NCBI RefSeq assembly: GCF_020042345.1
Contig: NZ_CP083387.1
Location: forward strand, 4,030,001-4,094,000
Direction: 5' to 3'
Length of the DNA: 64,000 nt
Source of the DNA: Arachidicoccus terrestris
GTDB lineage: Bacteria; Bacteroidota; Bacteroidia; Chitinophagales; Chitinophagaceae
The position numbers and the translations under genes are program-made. The notes beneath the pieces were generated by a model. The model saw nothing but the letters and a program-made list of their open reading frames with translations, searched no databases and had not been told where the DNA came from. This document shows, piece after piece, positions 1 through 11,010 of this stretch (within the stretch, counting starts at the first letter, position 1; every line of letters begins with the position of its first letter).

Positions 1-390
1 CAGCTCGAAAGCTTTCTCTATGATATGTTTTTCGATCTCTTCAATAACAATAGGAGGCTGATTGATTCCCAGCACACATGCACTTTCACAGGGTGCCGGA
101 CAGATTCTCCCCGTAAATTCCGGAAAATTATTCGTAGATGATAAAATGTCGTAAGCTTCTTTCCAGTCCTCACGGTAGACCGCATCATTGAATTCAGGGA
201 TCAGGTTACCTAAAGGGCAACCATTATGACAAAAAGGAACCCCACAATCCATACATCTGGATGCCTGCTCTACGAGTTTATTATCTTTGTAGAGATTATT
301 AAACTCTTTATAATCTTTGACACGCTCCGCTACACTTCTTTTCTCTGGCAGTTCACGCGTGTGTTCTAAAAATCCTGTTATTTTTCCCAT
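1..390 (-). CDS. gltD: Glutamate synthase small subunit, N-terminal part (cut by window edge)
   Basis: NADPH-dependent glutamate synthase small subunit, which passes electrons from NADPH through FAD and 4Fe-4S clusters to the large subunit. Only the first 130 codons are visible; the gene runs off the left edge. It starts MGKITGFLEHTRELP and contains the cluster motif C-x2-C-x4-C-x3-C (CMDCGVPFCHNGCP) followed by a second cysteine group (CPAPCESAC), both typical of the GltD N-terminal ferredoxin-like domain. It lies 69 bases downstream of gltB on the same strand, so the two form a gltB-gltD operon. The start codon is at 388-390. Confidence is high despite truncation because both cysteine clusters and the partner gene agree. 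Confidence 0.95.
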   Translation of the reverse strand, partial: MGKITGFLEHTRELPEKRSVAERVKDYKEFNNLYKDNKLVEQASRCMDCGVPFCHNGCPLGNLIPEFNDAVYREDWKEAYDILSSTNNFPEFTGRICPAPCESACVLGINQPPIVIEEIEKHIIEKAFEL

Positions 391-459
391 CGTCCCCTAA
401 TTATAAAATAATATTATTATTGGTAATTTGTCCGCTACTTACGTTTCCGTTATTGCCTA

Positions 460-3400
460 TTATTTATTCACCATGGCTTTCTCTTTTGCTGCCAGAAGTA
501 CTTTTTTATAATCACGCGGCATAGCTTTGACAAAATTTTTCAGCTGATTTTCCCAATCACTGATGATAAAGGCAGCGACCTTACTATTTGTGTAGCTCAG
601 ATGCTTTTCGATCATTGACCTGAGTAGAGTGATGTCTTCTTCATCCAGTGACTCTAAGTCTGCCATCTCTCCATTAAACATAGAGGGAAGATTGCCTTTG
701 ACATCGTAAATATAAGCGATACCGCCACTCATACCTGCGGCAAAGTTTCGTCCTGTCTCACCCAGGATTACAGCGACCCCTCCCGTCATGTATTCACAGC
801 CATGGTCTCCAACTCCTTCCACGACGACTTTGGCACCCGAATTTCTGACACAAAAACGCTCACCTGCTTTGCCCCGTATATAAGCCTCTCCGGAAGTAGC
901 TCCGATAAACGCGGTATTACCAATGATAATATTGTCTTCCGCTACAAAGGCCGATTTGCGGGAAGGATAAACGATGATCTTTGCACCGCTCAGGCCTTTA
1001 CCTATATAGTCATTGGCATCTCCTTCTAATTCCATAGTGACACCACGGGTATTGAAGGCGGCAAAGCTCTGGCCGGCGGTTCCGGTAAAATGTAATTTAA
1101 TAGTATCTTCCGGTAAGCCTTCGGCTTTATATTTTTTGGTGATTTCATTAGAGAGAATGGTTCCTGCCGTACGGTCGATATTTCTGATAGTAAAAGAAGC
1201 TTCGACAGGTGTCCCATTTTCCAAAGCCGGTTGTACTGCTTTAAGCAGCTGCCAGTCCAGGACGTCTTCCAGTCCGTGATCCTGTGCTTCAGTCTGATAG
1301 AGACCAGTGCAGGTTGCATCTGTGGGTTGTTTGTACAGTATTGGCGAGAGATCCAGCTGTGAAAATTTCCAATGGGTGATATTGTCTCTCTTTTCGAGAC
1401 AATCTACTTGTCCCACCATTTCATTAATCGTTCTGAAACCTAATTCTGCCATAATCTCTCTTAAATCCTGCACCAGGAATTTAAAGAAGTTAACGACATG
1501 GTCCGGATTGCCGGAAAAACGTTTTCTTAAAGTTTCATTTTGTGTCGCTACACCAACAGGACAGGTATTCAGATGACATTTACGCATCATAATGCAACCT
1601 TCTACGACAAGTGCAGCTGTGGCCACTCCCCATTCTTCAGCACCCAGTAAGGTCGCAATGGCAATATCCAGGCCTGTTTTCATTTGTCCGTCTGCCTGTA
1701 CAACTACCCTGCTTCTAAGATTGTTTTTAACGAGCGTCTGATGCGTCTCTGCCAGACCTAACTCCCATGGCAATCCTGCATGCTTGATAGAACTAATAGG
1801 TGACGCACCTGTTCCACCATCAAAACCAGAGATCAACACCACATCTGCCTTGGCTTTGGTAACACCTGCTGCAATGGTGCCCACGCCTGCTTTAGATACC
1901 AGTTTAACATTGATCCTGGCACCGCGATTGGCATTCTTCAGGTCATAAATCAGCTGCGCCAGATCCTCAATGGAGTAGATGTCATGGTGTGGCGGAGGAG
2001 ATATCAGTGTAACGCCCGGGGTTGAATGACGAACGCGACCGATCCAGTCGTTGACTTTGTGTCCTGGCAGCTGGCCACCTTCACCAGGTTTGGCACCCTG
2101 GGCCATTTTGATCTGCAATTCGTCGGCTTCAGTCAAATACTGGCTGGTCACCCCGAAACGGGCCGAAGCTACCTGTTTAATAGAAGAACGCATGGAGTCT
2201 CCATTTTCCATCGGCTGATAACGGATCTCATCTTCTCCACCTTCACCGGTATTGCTCTTACCGCCCAGGCGGTTCATAGCAATCGCCAGTGTGGTATGCG
2301 CTTCCCAGGAAATAGAACCGAAGGACATTGCGCCCGTCGCAAAACGTTTATAAATGTTTTCTGCCGGCTCTACTTCATCAATTGATATGGAAGGGCGGTT
2401 GGGCTTCAATGCGAAAAGGCTGCGTAACGTAACCGCTTTTTTGCCTTGTTCATTGATCAGTTTGGCATATTTCTTATAGATCTTATAATCATTCATCCGA
2501 GTAGAATACTGCAACAGATGAATGGTAGATGGATTAAATAAATGTACTTCGCCTTTTCTGCGCCATTGATAAAGCCCGCCTTCAGGCAACCTGTCAATCG
2601 GGATTTCTGTTTTGCTGAAGGCAAAACGATGTTTGTATAAAGTTTCTTTGGCAATCTCATCCAGCCCCATTCCTTCAATCCTGGAAGTGGCCCCGGTAAA
2701 GTGACGATCGACTACCTCTTTATTAATACCGATAATCTCAAAGATTTGAGCTCCCTGATAGGATTGTAAGGTAGATATACCCATTTTAGAGAAGACCTTA
2801 TATAAGCCTTCGCAAATGGCTTTGACATAGTTTTTCTTGAGCTCATGAACGGTCAGATCTGTCTTCAGGCGACCGGTGATCTTTAGGGAACGAATCGTAG
2901 AGAGTGCCAGATAAGGGTTGATGGCTGTCGCACCAAATCCAATCAGGCAGGCAGCGTGGTGGACTTCCCAGATATCGCCGGCTTCAATGACCAATGCCAC
3001 TTTACCACGGAGTCCTTTACGGATCAAATGGTGATGTACGGAAGATACAGCCAGCAAAGAAGGTATCGCTGCGTGCTCGCTGTCTATAGCCCGGTCGCTG
3101 AGAATCAATACTTCAAAACCATCTTTAACTGCATCTACAGAATATCGGCAAAGCCGCTCAATACCAGCTTTCAAGGCGCCAGATTCGCCGTTGGCGCGAA
3201 AATAGGTCTGCAGTGTCTTCGCCTGAAAACTACCGGTATCAATAGAGCGGACTTTTTCCAATTCGATGTTGTTCAGTATTGGATTTTTAAGTGCCAGTGT
3301 ATGACAGTATTCGGGTTCCTCTTTTAAGATGTTGCCTGAAGAGCCCAGGAAGGTTGCCAGGGACATCACCATCCTTTCACGAATGGGATCGATCGGCGGG

Positions 3401-4989
3401 TTGGTCACCTGTGCGAATAACTGTTTAAAATAAGCACTCAGATGCTGGGGCTGGTCACTCAATACTGCTAACGGCGCATCGGAGCCCATAGAGCCGATAG
3501 GTTCTTTACCACCGATCGCCATTGGCGAAATAATATCATGAATGTCTTCCTGTGAATAACCAAAGGCTTTATGGTATTTAAATATCTGGGCATCTTCCAG
3601 ATGGGTAAACTGTACCCGAGGCTCCGGAAGTTCTTCCATCCGGATTTTATATTTATTCAGCCATTCACCATAGGGCTTGGCGGAACATATCTCATTTTTC
3701 AATTCTTCATCGCTGATAATCCTGCCTTGCTCCATATCTACGACGAACATTTTACCCGGTTGCAGACGGCCATTCTGAATAATGGTGGATGGATCAACTA
3801 TGAGTGCCCCCGTTTCAGAAGCCATGATAACGCGGTCATCATTAGTCAGGCAAAACCTGGAAGGACGCAAACCGTTTCTATCCAGGGTCGCGCCGATGAT
3901 CTTGCCATCCGTAAAAGATATGGTAGCCGGGCCGTCCCAAGGTTCCATCAGGCAGCTATGATATTCATAAAATGCTTTTTTGACAGGATCCATCAGATCG
4001 TTACCATCCCAGGCCTCAGGGATCAGCATCATCATCACGTGTGGCAGGCTGCGGCCAGTTAAGGCTAACAGTTCTACCATATTATCCAGACAGGCAGAGT
4101 CAGACTGTTGAGAAGTGACGATGGGCAGTAACATATCGATTTCCTCTTCCGTAAAATACTCGCTGACAAAATCACCTTCACCGGCCTTCAGCCAGTTTAA
4201 GTTTCCCTGCAGGGTATTGATCTCACCGTTATGGGCGATGTAGCGAAATGGCTGAGCCAGTTTCCAGGAAGGGAATGTATTGGTGGCAAACCTGGAATGT
4301 ACCAGTGCAAATGCGGAAACAACTTTTTTATTATTCAAGTCATTAAAATAAGTACGCACCTGACCGCTGGTCAGTTGCCCTTTATAAATGACTGTTTTAT
4401 AAGAAAGCGATGCGATATAAAAACCGATCTCATCGTTTTTAACGGTGTTCAGTATAGTGTGAACCGCGTAATTGCGCAGTACGAAAAGTTTTCTTTCAAA
4501 GGCTTCCGGATCGCTGATATGATCTGGGCAGGCGATGAAGACATGCTCCATTTCCGGTTCCACAGAAAGTGCTGTTTTGCCGATGTCGTGCGTATTCACC
4601 GGTACCTTTCTATAAGCCAGGATCTCCAGCCCCAGGGTCTCTACGGCCCTGTTAAAAATGCCCCTGCATTCCTCTCTTAAACGCAGGTCTCGCGGAAAAA
4701 ACAGAACACCCACGGCATACTTTCCAAAGGAAGGCAAGTGGACGCCCATTTTCAGACATTCCTCAAAAAAGAATTCATGTGGGGTCTGGATCATAATACC
4801 GGCACCATCACCCGTATTCTGTTCACACCCACAGGCCCCTCTATGTTCCATATTTTCCAATATGGTTAGGGCGTCAGCAACATTCTGGTGAGATTTTCTG
4901 CCTTTAATGTTGGCCACGAACCCCACTCCACACGCGTCATGCTCAAAGGAGCTATCATATAGTCCCTGCTGATTTTCTGGTCTTGACAT
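460..4989 (-). CDS. gltB: Glutamate synthase large subunit
   Basis: Large subunit of glutamate synthase (GOGAT), cytoplasmic; makes two glutamates from glutamine and 2-oxoglutarate with GltD as electron donor. The 1509-residue length matches the family. Order: a short propeptide, then Cys20 in HDACGVGF, the nucleophile of the class II glutamine amidotransferase domain (it becomes the N-terminus after cleavage in known enzymes); a central domain; the FMN/synthase domain (about 800-1200, with GEGGED and [12 protein letters not shown]); 3Fe-4S cysteines C1132, C1138 and C1143; and the C-terminal GxGxG beta-helix domain (about 1260-1480). It is transcribed ahead of gltD. A long AT-rich leader precedes it. 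Several sizeable antisense frames inside it are shadows. Confidence 0.98.
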   Translation of the reverse strand: MSRPENQQGLYDSSFEHDACGVGFVANIKGRKSHQNVADALTILENMEHRGACGCEQNTGDGAGIMIQTPHEFFFEECLKMGVHLPSFGKYAVGVLFFPRDLRLREECRGIFNRAVETLGLEILAYRKVPVNTHDIGKTALSVEPEMEHVFIACPDHISDPEAFERKLFVLRNYAVHTILNTVKNDEIGFYIASLSYKTVIYKGQLTSGQVRTYFNDLNNKKVVSAFALVHSRFATNTFPSWKLAQPFRYIAHNGEINTLQGNLNWLKAGEGDFVSEYFTEEEIDMLLPIVTSQQSDSACLDNMVELLALTGRSLPHVMMMLIPEAWDGNDLMDPVKKAFYEYHSCLMEPWDGPATISFTDGKIIGATLDRNGLRPSRFCLTNDDRVIMASETGALIVDPSTIIQNGRLQPGKMFVVDMEQGRIISDEELKNEICSAKPYGEWLNKYKIRMEELPEPRVQFTHLEDAQIFKYHKAFGYSQEDIHDIISPMAIGGKEPIGSMGSDAPLAVLSDQPQHLSAYFKQLFAQVTNPPIDPIRERMVMSLATFLGSSGNILKEEPEYCHTLALKNPILNNIELEKVRSIDTGSFQAKTLQTYFRANGESGALKAGIERLCRYSVDAVKDGFEVLILSDRAIDSEHAAIPSLLAVSSVHHHLIRKGLRGKVALVIEAGDIWEVHHAACLIGFGATAINPYLALSTIRSLKITGRLKTDLTVHELKKNYVKAICEGLYKVFSKMGISTLQSYQGAQIFEIIGINKEVVDRHFTGATSRIEGMGLDEIAKETLYKHRFAFSKTEIPIDRLPEGGLYQWRRKGEVHLFNPSTIHLLQYSTRMNDYKIYKKYAKLINEQGKKAVTLRSLFALKPNRPSISIDEVEPAENIYKRFATGAMSFGSISWEAHTTLAIAMNRLGGKSNTGEGGEDEIRYQPMENGDSMRSSIKQVASARFGVTSQYLTEADELQIKMAQGAKPGEGGQLPGHKVNDWIGRVRHSTPGVTLISPPPHHDIYSIEDLAQLIYDLKNANRGARINVKLVSKAGVGTIAAGVTKAKADVVLISGFDGGTGASPISSIKHAGLPWELGLAETHQTLVKNNLRSRVVVQADGQMKTGLDIAIATLLGAEEWGVATAALVVEGCIMMRKCHLNTCPVGVATQNETLRKRFSGNPDHVVNFFKFLVQDLREIMAELGFRTINEMVGQVDCLEKRDNITHWKFSQLDLSPILYKQPTDATCTGLYQTEAQDHGLEDVLDWQLLKAVQPALENGTPVEASFTIRNIDRTAGTILSNEITKKYKAEGLPEDTIKLHFTGTAGQSFAAFNTRGVTMELEGDANDYIGKGLSGAKIIVYPSRKSAFVAEDNIIIGNTAFIGATSGEAYIRGKAGERFCVRNSGAKVVVEGVGDHGCEYMTGGVAVILGETGRNFAAGMSGGIAYIYDVKGNLPSMFNGEMADLESLDEEDITLLRSMIEKHLSYTNSKVAAFIISDWENQLKNFVKAMPRDYKKVLLAAKEKAMVNK

Positions 4990-5338
4990 ATCTACAACAA
5001 ATAGTGAATGAATTGAATCGTCATTTTTGACGAACAGGCATAAAATTAGACAATAAATTTTAGATTTTCTAAATATTCATCAAAAAAATTTGAAGATGTT
5101 TAAACTAATGTTCGTTAACGGCCTAGTTGTTTGTATAATTTCCAAAGAATTTTTAAAATCTTTGAATTTTATCAAAACATCGACCTTGTATATTATATTT
5201 ATTATATTATAAAAATATATAATAATAAATTAACCTAATATAAAAAACACCTAGAACGGCAGAATCCTTAGAAATTATCTTATCATATTTTGTCACAATT
5301 CTGAACAAAAACTATCATTTGGTGCCAAATAGGTGGTA
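4990..5338. other. AT-rich spacer upstream of gltB
   Basis: About 350 bases between gltB and the terminator of the peroxidase gene. It is very AT-rich, especially 5150-5260. The only structure noted is a short inverted repeat of 6-base arms, tcgtca at 5018-5023 and tgacga at 5028-5033, about 30 bases before the gltB start. No clear TAnnTTTG promoter element reading toward gltB was found. It must contain the gltBD promoter and probably its nitrogen or redox control, but no specific site can be assigned. Confidence 0.4.
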
Positions 5339-5391
5339 AAATAATAGCCGCCAACACTCCATTTTGCAAAGGACGCTGGCGGCTATTATTT
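5339..5391 (-). terminator. Hairpin terminator after the peroxidase gene
   Basis: Perfect 15-base arms (5339-5353 and 5377-5391; core atagccgcca / tggcggctat) around a 23-base loop, starting 15 bases past the stop of the peroxidase-like gene. The following minus-strand U-run is short (three), so termination strength is uncertain. Confidence 0.6.
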
Positions 5392-5406
5392 AGGATAAAA
5401 GTTCTA

Positions 5407-6024
5407 TCAATTAAAATAATGTGTGATTTCTGGGCTTTCCGGAGTGACTTTGGAATCAAAGTGCGCCAGCAGCTTTCCCTGAGGATCGATCAAAAATTTA
5501 TTGAAATTCCAGGAAATCACAGCATCCAGCTGTCCATTTTCTGACTTATGGGTCAGATAGTCGAATACAGGAGTTATGTCATTCCCTTTGACATCCACTC
5601 TGGTTGTCAAAGGGAATGTCACGCCGTAATTCTTTTCACAAAAAGCCTTGATATCCTTGTTGTCATGAAACTCTTGGTCATGGAAATTATCAGATGGAAA
5701 TCCTACGACCACCAGCTTATCGCCATAATCCTTATAAAGTTGCTCCAGCCCCTTATACTGTGGTGTATAACCACATTTAGAGGCTGTATTGACAATGAGG
5801 ATATATTTACCCTTATATTTTGAGAAATCAATAGTACCCCCGTCAATAGATGCAATTTTGAAATCATAGATCGTCTGAGCCATGGCTGTCTGAGATTTTA
5901 TCGGGGAGACCATTGTATTTGTGTTTTTTTCTTGCATATCAGGTGTTGTATTACCGGTCTTGCAAAAGGACATACTAAATACAACAGCTATACTTAGCAA
6001 GCTTAAAAAATAGTACTTTTTCAT
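5407..6024 (-). CDS. Glutathione peroxidase-family lipoprotein
   Basis: Thiol peroxidase of the glutathione peroxidase family, predicted to reduce hydrogen or lipid peroxides with thioredoxin-like donors in the envelope. The protein has 205 residues. A signal peptide ends at a lipobox-like site (FSMSFC, Cys21), so it is probably a lipoprotein. The catalytic Cys84 sits in NTASKCGYTPQY, the family signature, and the C-terminal WNFNKFL motif supplies the Trp and Asn of the active site. It uses Cys, not selenocysteine. A short linker separates the lipid anchor from the catalytic domain (about 50-205). A -7 element lies just upstream (6055-6062) and a hairpin follows the stop, so it is probably transcribed alone. 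Confidence 0.92.
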   Translation of the reverse strand: MKKYYFLSLLSIAVVFSMSFCKTGNTTPDMQEKNTNTMVSPIKSQTAMAQTIYDFKIASIDGGTIDFSKYKGKYILIVNTASKCGYTPQYKGLEQLYKDYGDKLVVVGFPSDNFHDQEFHDNKDIKAFCEKNYGVTFPLTTRVDVKGNDITPVFDYLTHKSENGQLDAVISWNFNKFLIDPQGKLLAHFDSKVTPESPEITHYFN

Positions 6025-6054
6025 TTTTGTGCCGATTTGAGATTAAATGCTACT

Positions 6055-6062
6055 CAAATATA
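6055..6062 (-). promoter_or_regulatory. Putative -7 element for the peroxidase gene
   Basis: Minus-strand TATATTTG, a full match to the Bacteroidota TAnnTTTG consensus, 30 bases before the start codon and just past the neighbouring stop codon. No clear TTG -33 element is visible at the usual spacing. Confidence 0.5.
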
Positions 6063-6076
6063 CGTTTTATTTGTGC

Positions 6077-7504
6077 TCAGTTTGTTGCAGCTTCCTTAAA
6101 TTCATAACAGCCTATCGTAGGCGTCGCCTCGGAACGCTGTCGGTTGAGGATATCTTTTGAGATACCGTTAACAGGTATACCGGCACCAATGGCCGGTGAA
6201 ACGTTGAGTAATTGAAAATTGTATGTTGCTCTCAGGTTGTCAATGGATATAAAGGCTGGGTCCACATTTAAAAGGCAATCTTTAAAGCTACCTAAGGGGG
6301 GTAAAGTGGTGGCTTTAATCAGTGAGTTTTTGAATATCAACGTAAAATCACTGTTTTTATTATCGAGGAATATTTCATCCAGTGGCTCGTTATCTCCCGT
6401 GATAATACAATTTGTTGCCATGATTGTTAATGGATCCCCTACCCCCTTACCATCATGGTCCGCCAGATAAAGTAATGGATTAGTGTGATAAATATAATCA
6501 TTACTGTAACCTGCCATTGTCAAGTAATTAAGTGTATATTTTCCGCCCATGGCACGAATACCGATACCAGAGTTGTATATGAGACAATTGTTGATTATTG
6601 CATTGCTATGGCTAAATAGCAGCGCCTCTTTGGCGCTTTGCATAATAACACACTCCTCCAGTGTTACGGCTGTCTGATGATTGACATCGAATGCCGATAT
6701 TGATTTGGACGTATCAGCTATTGCATTGACTGCATTTTTTATATGGACATAACTGAGTATATTGTTTTTGCTGTCAGGTCCAAAGCTCAGGCCCTGCCAA
6801 CTGCCAGGCATATTATTATATGGTTTATCCAACCGGCTACCTGTAAGTAGTATTTGATGCGCTTTGTCAGCAGCGCCCTGTGCCTGTATCCGGCCATTCA
6901 CTCTGATACTTTTACCCGCTCTGGTAAAGACTTTGGTGCCCGGATTGATATGCAAAGTGGCAGTGGTAGCGACCGTTATATTGTCATTAACGACAATAGG
7001 ACGCTCATCGGTCCACGTTGTGTCAGAACTGATCGTGCCACCAGAGAGAAAGTAGGCATTCATGCCAACTGCATGCAAAATTATTTTGCCCGTCTTATCA
7101 CCATACTGATATTCAATGCTGTCCTTTACAAGAAAAGGCTCGTCACTGTTGTGCTCAGGCAGAGAAATAGTGATAAAAACATAAAGACTGTCCTGTTTGG
7201 CCAGTGAAAGTGTATTAAAATTTGTACCGGCCTGACCATTGACATTGATTTTAAAGGGCGAGGTTTCTCCTCCCGCCAGCCTGATATTATTAATTTGGAT
7301 GTCCTGCTGGCTGCCATTAAGAAGTTTGACGGATTGTGTAGGCTGGATCTGTGTTGTGAATACCTGGTCAAATTCGACAGAATCTGCTGAACTGTATACA
7401 GACAGGCCGCCGTCTGTACCAACCTGATCTTTCTGGCAGCCAGAAAGGCAGATTAAAAAGCAAGCAGCCAGTAGTAGGAAGTATGTCCATCTGTTTTTGG
7501 TCAT
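6077..7504 (-). CDS. Right-handed beta-helix lipoprotein
   Basis: Cell-envelope lipoprotein of 475 residues with no enzymatic function that can be assigned. The signal peptide ends in the lipobox LSGC (Cys23). Residues about 40-150 look like a beta-sandwich domain (DSVEFDQVFTTQIQP, then NNIRLAGGETSPFKI), similar to choice-of-anchor/Ig-like segments. The rest carries the short hydrophobic strand repeats and Asn-rich turns of a right-handed parallel beta-helix, as in polysaccharide-binding or lyase-fold proteins. It ends ...IGCYEFKEAATN, and I see no T9SS tail. It lies 117 bases downstream of polA on the same strand, a link that may be only positional. Start: the ATG directly before a good signal peptide. 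Confidence 0.8.
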   Translation of the reverse strand: MTKNRWTYFLLLAACFLICLSGCQKDQVGTDGGLSVYSSADSVEFDQVFTTQIQPTQSVKLLNGSQQDIQINNIRLAGGETSPFKINVNGQAGTNFNTLSLAKQDSLYVFITISLPEHNSDEPFLVKDSIEYQYGDKTGKIILHAVGMNAYFLSGGTISSDTTWTDERPIVVNDNITVATTATLHINPGTKVFTRAGKSIRVNGRIQAQGAADKAHQILLTGSRLDKPYNNMPGSWQGLSFGPDSKNNILSYVHIKNAVNAIADTSKSISAFDVNHQTAVTLEECVIMQSAKEALLFSHSNAIINNCLIYNSGIGIRAMGGKYTLNYLTMAGYSNDYIYHTNPLLYLADHDGKGVGDPLTIMATNCIITGDNEPLDEIFLDNKNSDFTLIFKNSLIKATTLPPLGSFKDCLLNVDPAFISIDNLRATYNFQLLNVSPAIGAGIPVNGISKDILNRQRSEATPTIGCYEFKEAATN

Positions 7505-7621
7505 AAAGGCTTAAAAATTTGCCGGCCGAAGGACATGGTTAAAAGGTGCTCAGCCGGGATTATTATATTAGAAACGACAGATCACTCACAAAATTGTTCA
7601 AACAGATTCTCAAAAGAGAGG

Positions 7622-10453
7622 CTAATGCGCTTCCAGCCAGCTGTTGCCTGTACCGATCTCTGCTACCACAGGAACATCTTCCGGTAAGGGAAGTGCCGTT
7701 TGCATCTTGTGCAGGACAAGCTCTTTTAACTCATCGAGTTCATCTTTATGTACATCAAAGACTAATTCATCATGCACCTGAAGGATCATTTTTGACCGAA
7801 GCTTTCTTTGCTGCATTTCATTATGAATACCAATCATTGCCAGTTTGATCATATCCGCCGCTGTGCCCTGAATGGGTGCATTAATAGCCACTCTTTCTGC
7901 AAAACCTTTGACTGTAAAGTTCGCCGAATTAATATCCCGGATCCAGGCCTTTCTGCCCAGCAGAGTTTCTACATAGCCGTTTTGCTGAGCTCTGGCAATG
8001 GTGTCTTCCATATATTTTGCGATACCTGAAAACTCGGTTTTATAGTTGTCAATTATCGTTTTGGCTTCCGTTCGCGAGATTCCCAGGTTCTGGCCCAAAC
8101 CAAATGCCCCTTGACCATAAATAATACCAAAATTGACGCTTTTGGCTTTATAACGCTGTTCTTTGGTTACCTCAGATTCGTCCACGCCAAAGACCTTTGC
8201 GGCTGTGGCTGTGTGAATATCTGCACCGCTCTTAAAAGCTTCACACATATTTTTATCTCCACTGATGGCTGCGACCACTCTGAGCTCAATCTGTGAATAG
8301 TCTGCACTGAACAATACATGATCTTTATCGCGGGGTATAAAAGCCTTTCTTATTTCTTTACCTCTTTCGGTACGAACCGGAATATTTTGCAAATTCGGAT
8401 TATTGCTGCTCAGTCTTCCAGTTACAACCAAGGTCTGGTTGTAAGATGTATGTACGCGCCCAGTTTTAGGATTGATCAGTTGTGGTATAGCATCTACATA
8501 GGTGTTTCGCAACTTGGTCAACTCTCGGAAGCTTAAGATGTCATCAGCAATCTTATGTTGGACAGCCAGTTTGGATAATACATCCTCTCCCGTTGCGTAT
8601 TGGCCTGTCTTTGTCTTCTTGGCTTTAGGATCCAGTTTTAGCTTTTCAAAGAGAACTTCGCCCAGCTGTTTTGGAGAAGCCAGGTTAAAATGGACACCTG
8701 CGGCTTCATATACCTGTTTCTCAAAAATGGCTGCATCGGATTCCAGGACAGAAGAATAATTTTTAAGAAAATCTTCGTCTACTCTTATCCCTTCAAACTC
8801 CATGTCAGCCAGCACTTTTACCAGCGGTAAATCCGCTTCATAGAATACTTTTTCTACTGCTTTTTCTCTGATCAAGGGCTTGAATACTTCTTTTAACTGT
8901 AGGGTGATATCTGCATCTTCTGCCGCATAATCTGCCGCTTTTTCCGCAGGTACATCCCGCATATTGCCTTGGTTTTTACCCTTTTTACCGATCAGTTCTG
9001 TAATAGAAACCGGTGTATAACCTAAATACTTTTCACTGAGCAGGTCCATATTTCTTCTGCCTTCGGGCTCAATAACATAGTGAGCGACCATGGTGTCAAA
9101 TATCTTCCCCGGGAAGGATTGTCCGTACCACTTCATGACGAGGAGATCATATTTGAGATTCTGTCCGATCCAGGTAATATTCGGATCAGAAAATAATCCG
9201 CTGAATAGCTCCACCTGACGATTTGCCTCTGCCTGATCTGCGCTGACAGGTACATAATATCCTTCCGCAGCTTTAACTGAAAAGCTCATGCCGACCAGCT
9301 CTACATTATTGGCATCAGTGCCGGTTGTCTCTGTATCAAAACAAATTTCCTCATATTGCCGTAAGGTGCCGATAAGTTCTTTAATAGCCGCATCCCCCTG
9401 TACCAGATGATACTGATGTGGTGTATTTTCAATTGTCTTATTTTCAAGGGGGATAATTTCTTCTTCGGGTAAAAATGCGTCGCCGGCCGCTTTAGTGGTC
9501 TCTGAAATCGTGGTGCTGGATTCAACTACATTGCCAAATAAATCCCTTTGAACCGCTACATGAACATCTACCTTAAAGCTTTCTCCTAAAATACGCTTAC
9601 CCAGGCTTCTGAATTCCAGTTCAGAGAAGATGTCGGATAACGCCTGCTGATTAAACTCTTTTATACAGAAGTCTTCTTCATGGAAAGTTACAGGTACATC
9701 TGTAATAATAGTTGCCAGTTTTTTGGACAGAATTGCACTTTCTTTACCTTCCTGAACTTTTTTCCCCAAAGCTCCTTTGATTTCATGAGCATGCTCCAGA
9801 ATGTTTTCCAGGCTGTCATATTGTTTCAGGAGTTTAGCGGCTGTCTTTTCTCCCACGCCCGGAATACCAGGGATATTATCTACAGCGTCCCCCATAAGTC
9901 CCAGGACATCTATAACTTGTTCGACTCTTGCGATATCCCATTTTTCACATATTTTTTCCGCGGTCAATATTTCCTCTTTTTTGCCCATATAGGCTGGCTT
10001 GTATATAAATACACCTGGTTTGGTAAGTAATTGACCGTAGTCCTTATCTGGTGTTACCATAAAGACTTTATAACCGGCATCTGCTGCCTGCCAAGCCAAT
10101 GTGCCGATGATGTCATCGGCCTCATAGCCATCACTTTCTATGCAGGGTATATTAAAACCTTCGATGATTCTTTTAATATCAGGAATGGAATCTAACAGAT
10201 CCTCCGGTGCCTTTTGCCGATTTGCCTTGTAATCTTCAAAATCACTATGTCTTTCAGTCGGGGCATGTGTATCAAAACAAACCGCCATATGGGTGGGTTT
10301 GTATTTATTTAAAAGTTCCAGCAAGGTATTTGTAAAGCCAAACTGGGCATTGGTGTTTTTGCCCTGTGAGGTTAAGCGTGGATTACGTAGTAACGCATAG
10401 TATGCCCTGTAAATCAAGGCCATTGCATCCAATAGAAATAATTTTTTTTCCAT
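7622..10453 (-). CDS. polA: DNA polymerase I
   Basis: Repair and Okazaki-fragment-processing DNA polymerase of 943 residues, the usual size. Three domains are visible: an N-terminal 5'-3' flap exonuclease (1-290; ALIYRAYYAL, EADDIIG, GDAVDNIPGIPGVG), a 3'-5' exonuclease that looks active because the acidic motifs are kept (DTETTG, GQNLKYDLL, YAAEDADIT), and the family A polymerase with motif A at Asp718 (DYSQIELRV), the O-helix (RYKAKSVNFGIIYG) and motif C (QVHDELVF). Many Gram-positive PolA proteins have lost proofreading; this one keeps DxE. The start ATG is preceded by a weak TAACTTAG element, implying a very short leader. Confidence 0.98.
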   Translation of the reverse strand: MEKKLFLLDAMALIYRAYYALLRNPRLTSQGKNTNAQFGFTNTLLELLNKYKPTHMAVCFDTHAPTERHSDFEDYKANRQKAPEDLLDSIPDIKRIIEGFNIPCIESDGYEADDIIGTLAWQAADAGYKVFMVTPDKDYGQLLTKPGVFIYKPAYMGKKEEILTAEKICEKWDIARVEQVIDVLGLMGDAVDNIPGIPGVGEKTAAKLLKQYDSLENILEHAHEIKGALGKKVQEGKESAILSKKLATIITDVPVTFHEEDFCIKEFNQQALSDIFSELEFRSLGKRILGESFKVDVHVAVQRDLFGNVVESSTTISETTKAAGDAFLPEEEIIPLENKTIENTPHQYHLVQGDAAIKELIGTLRQYEEICFDTETTGTDANNVELVGMSFSVKAAEGYYVPVSADQAEANRQVELFSGLFSDPNITWIGQNLKYDLLVMKWYGQSFPGKIFDTMVAHYVIEPEGRRNMDLLSEKYLGYTPVSITELIGKKGKNQGNMRDVPAEKAADYAAEDADITLQLKEVFKPLIREKAVEKVFYEADLPLVKVLADMEFEGIRVDEDFLKNYSSVLESDAAIFEKQVYEAAGVHFNLASPKQLGEVLFEKLKLDPKAKKTKTGQYATGEDVLSKLAVQHKIADDILSFRELTKLRNTYVDAIPQLINPKTGRVHTSYNQTLVVTGRLSSNNPNLQNIPVRTERGKEIRKAFIPRDKDHVLFSADYSQIELRVVAAISGDKNMCEAFKSGADIHTATAAKVFGVDESEVTKEQRYKAKSVNFGIIYGQGAFGLGQNLGISRTEAKTIIDNYKTEFSGIAKYMEDTIARAQQNGYVETLLGRKAWIRDINSANFTVKGFAERVAINAPIQGTAADMIKLAMIGIHNEMQQRKLRSKMILQVHDELVFDVHKDELDELKELVLHKMQTALPLPEDVPVVAEIGTGNSWLEAH

Positions 10454-10627
10454 GGCGCTAAGTTAAGGTATTTGAAGCATGAAATAGGCTGTTCCGGCTG
10501 TTTACCTGGCTGTTAAATTGCTGTTCGACCGCCAGCATTTTCAGGGCGTTTTATCCGCTTCGTTGCTGTTTTTCGTTTATGTATTGAGAAAAACTATTAT
10601 AAACGCCTACGAAACCTACCTATGTTG

Positions 10628-10996
10628 CTATTTCGCTTCTGCAAAATGATGCCCGATTTCAATAAATAGATTGTCAAAGTAGAAGTAGAAACCATAACTA
10701 TTCCTTATATTTTTGGGGAATTGATCTATTTTATTTTTCCCGCTTAACAGTTTTCGGTGAAGGTCGTCCACTTCATCCGGACTGTCCAACATGAAACCAA
10801 TATGGAAGTCTTTTGGATAATCCGTGTCACCGGTTTTACTCTGCATGATTACCAGCGAGAACTTATCGGGATTTTGCAGCACGGCAATGATATTGTCACC
10901 TTTTACAACTTTACACTGGAAATCAAAATAAGTCTCAAAAAAGACGGTGGTTTTCTGTACATCGTTAACGACCAGATTGAGATGATTAATTCTCAT
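10628..10996 (-). CDS. VOC-family (glyoxalase/dioxygenase-like) protein
   Basis: Small cytoplasmic protein of 122 residues with the vicinal-oxygen-chelate fold: HLNLVVNDVQKTTVFFETYF at the start and a second beta-alpha-beta unit at the end. Candidate metal ligands are kept: His5, His65 (DFHIGF) and Glu113 (FIEIGHH). Substrate is unknown; family members include glyoxalases, fosfomycin or bleomycin resistance proteins and ring-cleaving dioxygenases. It starts 14 bases after the TetR gene and is almost certainly its target in a two-gene operon, so it probably answers the ligand the regulator senses. Confidence 0.85.
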   Translation of the reverse strand: MRINHLNLVVNDVQKTTVFFETYFDFQCKVVKGDNIIAVLQNPDKFSLVIMQSKTGDTDYPKDFHIGFMLDSPDEVDDLHRKLLSGKNKIDQFPKNIRNSYGFYFYFDNLFIEIGHHFAEAK

Positions 10997-11010
10997 TTTT
11001 TATAATTTAG

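Noticed and set aside
3571-4062. 163-codon plus-strand frame inside gltB (also 2026-2385, 2956-3327 and 4231-4680)
   Set aside because: All lie antisense to a fully conserved gltB; their translations are Phe/Cys/His-rich with no domain or signal.
5150-5260. Very AT-rich stretch considered as an origin or transferred island
   Set aside because: No DnaA box cluster, repeats or mobility genes; AT-rich spacers are general in this genome.
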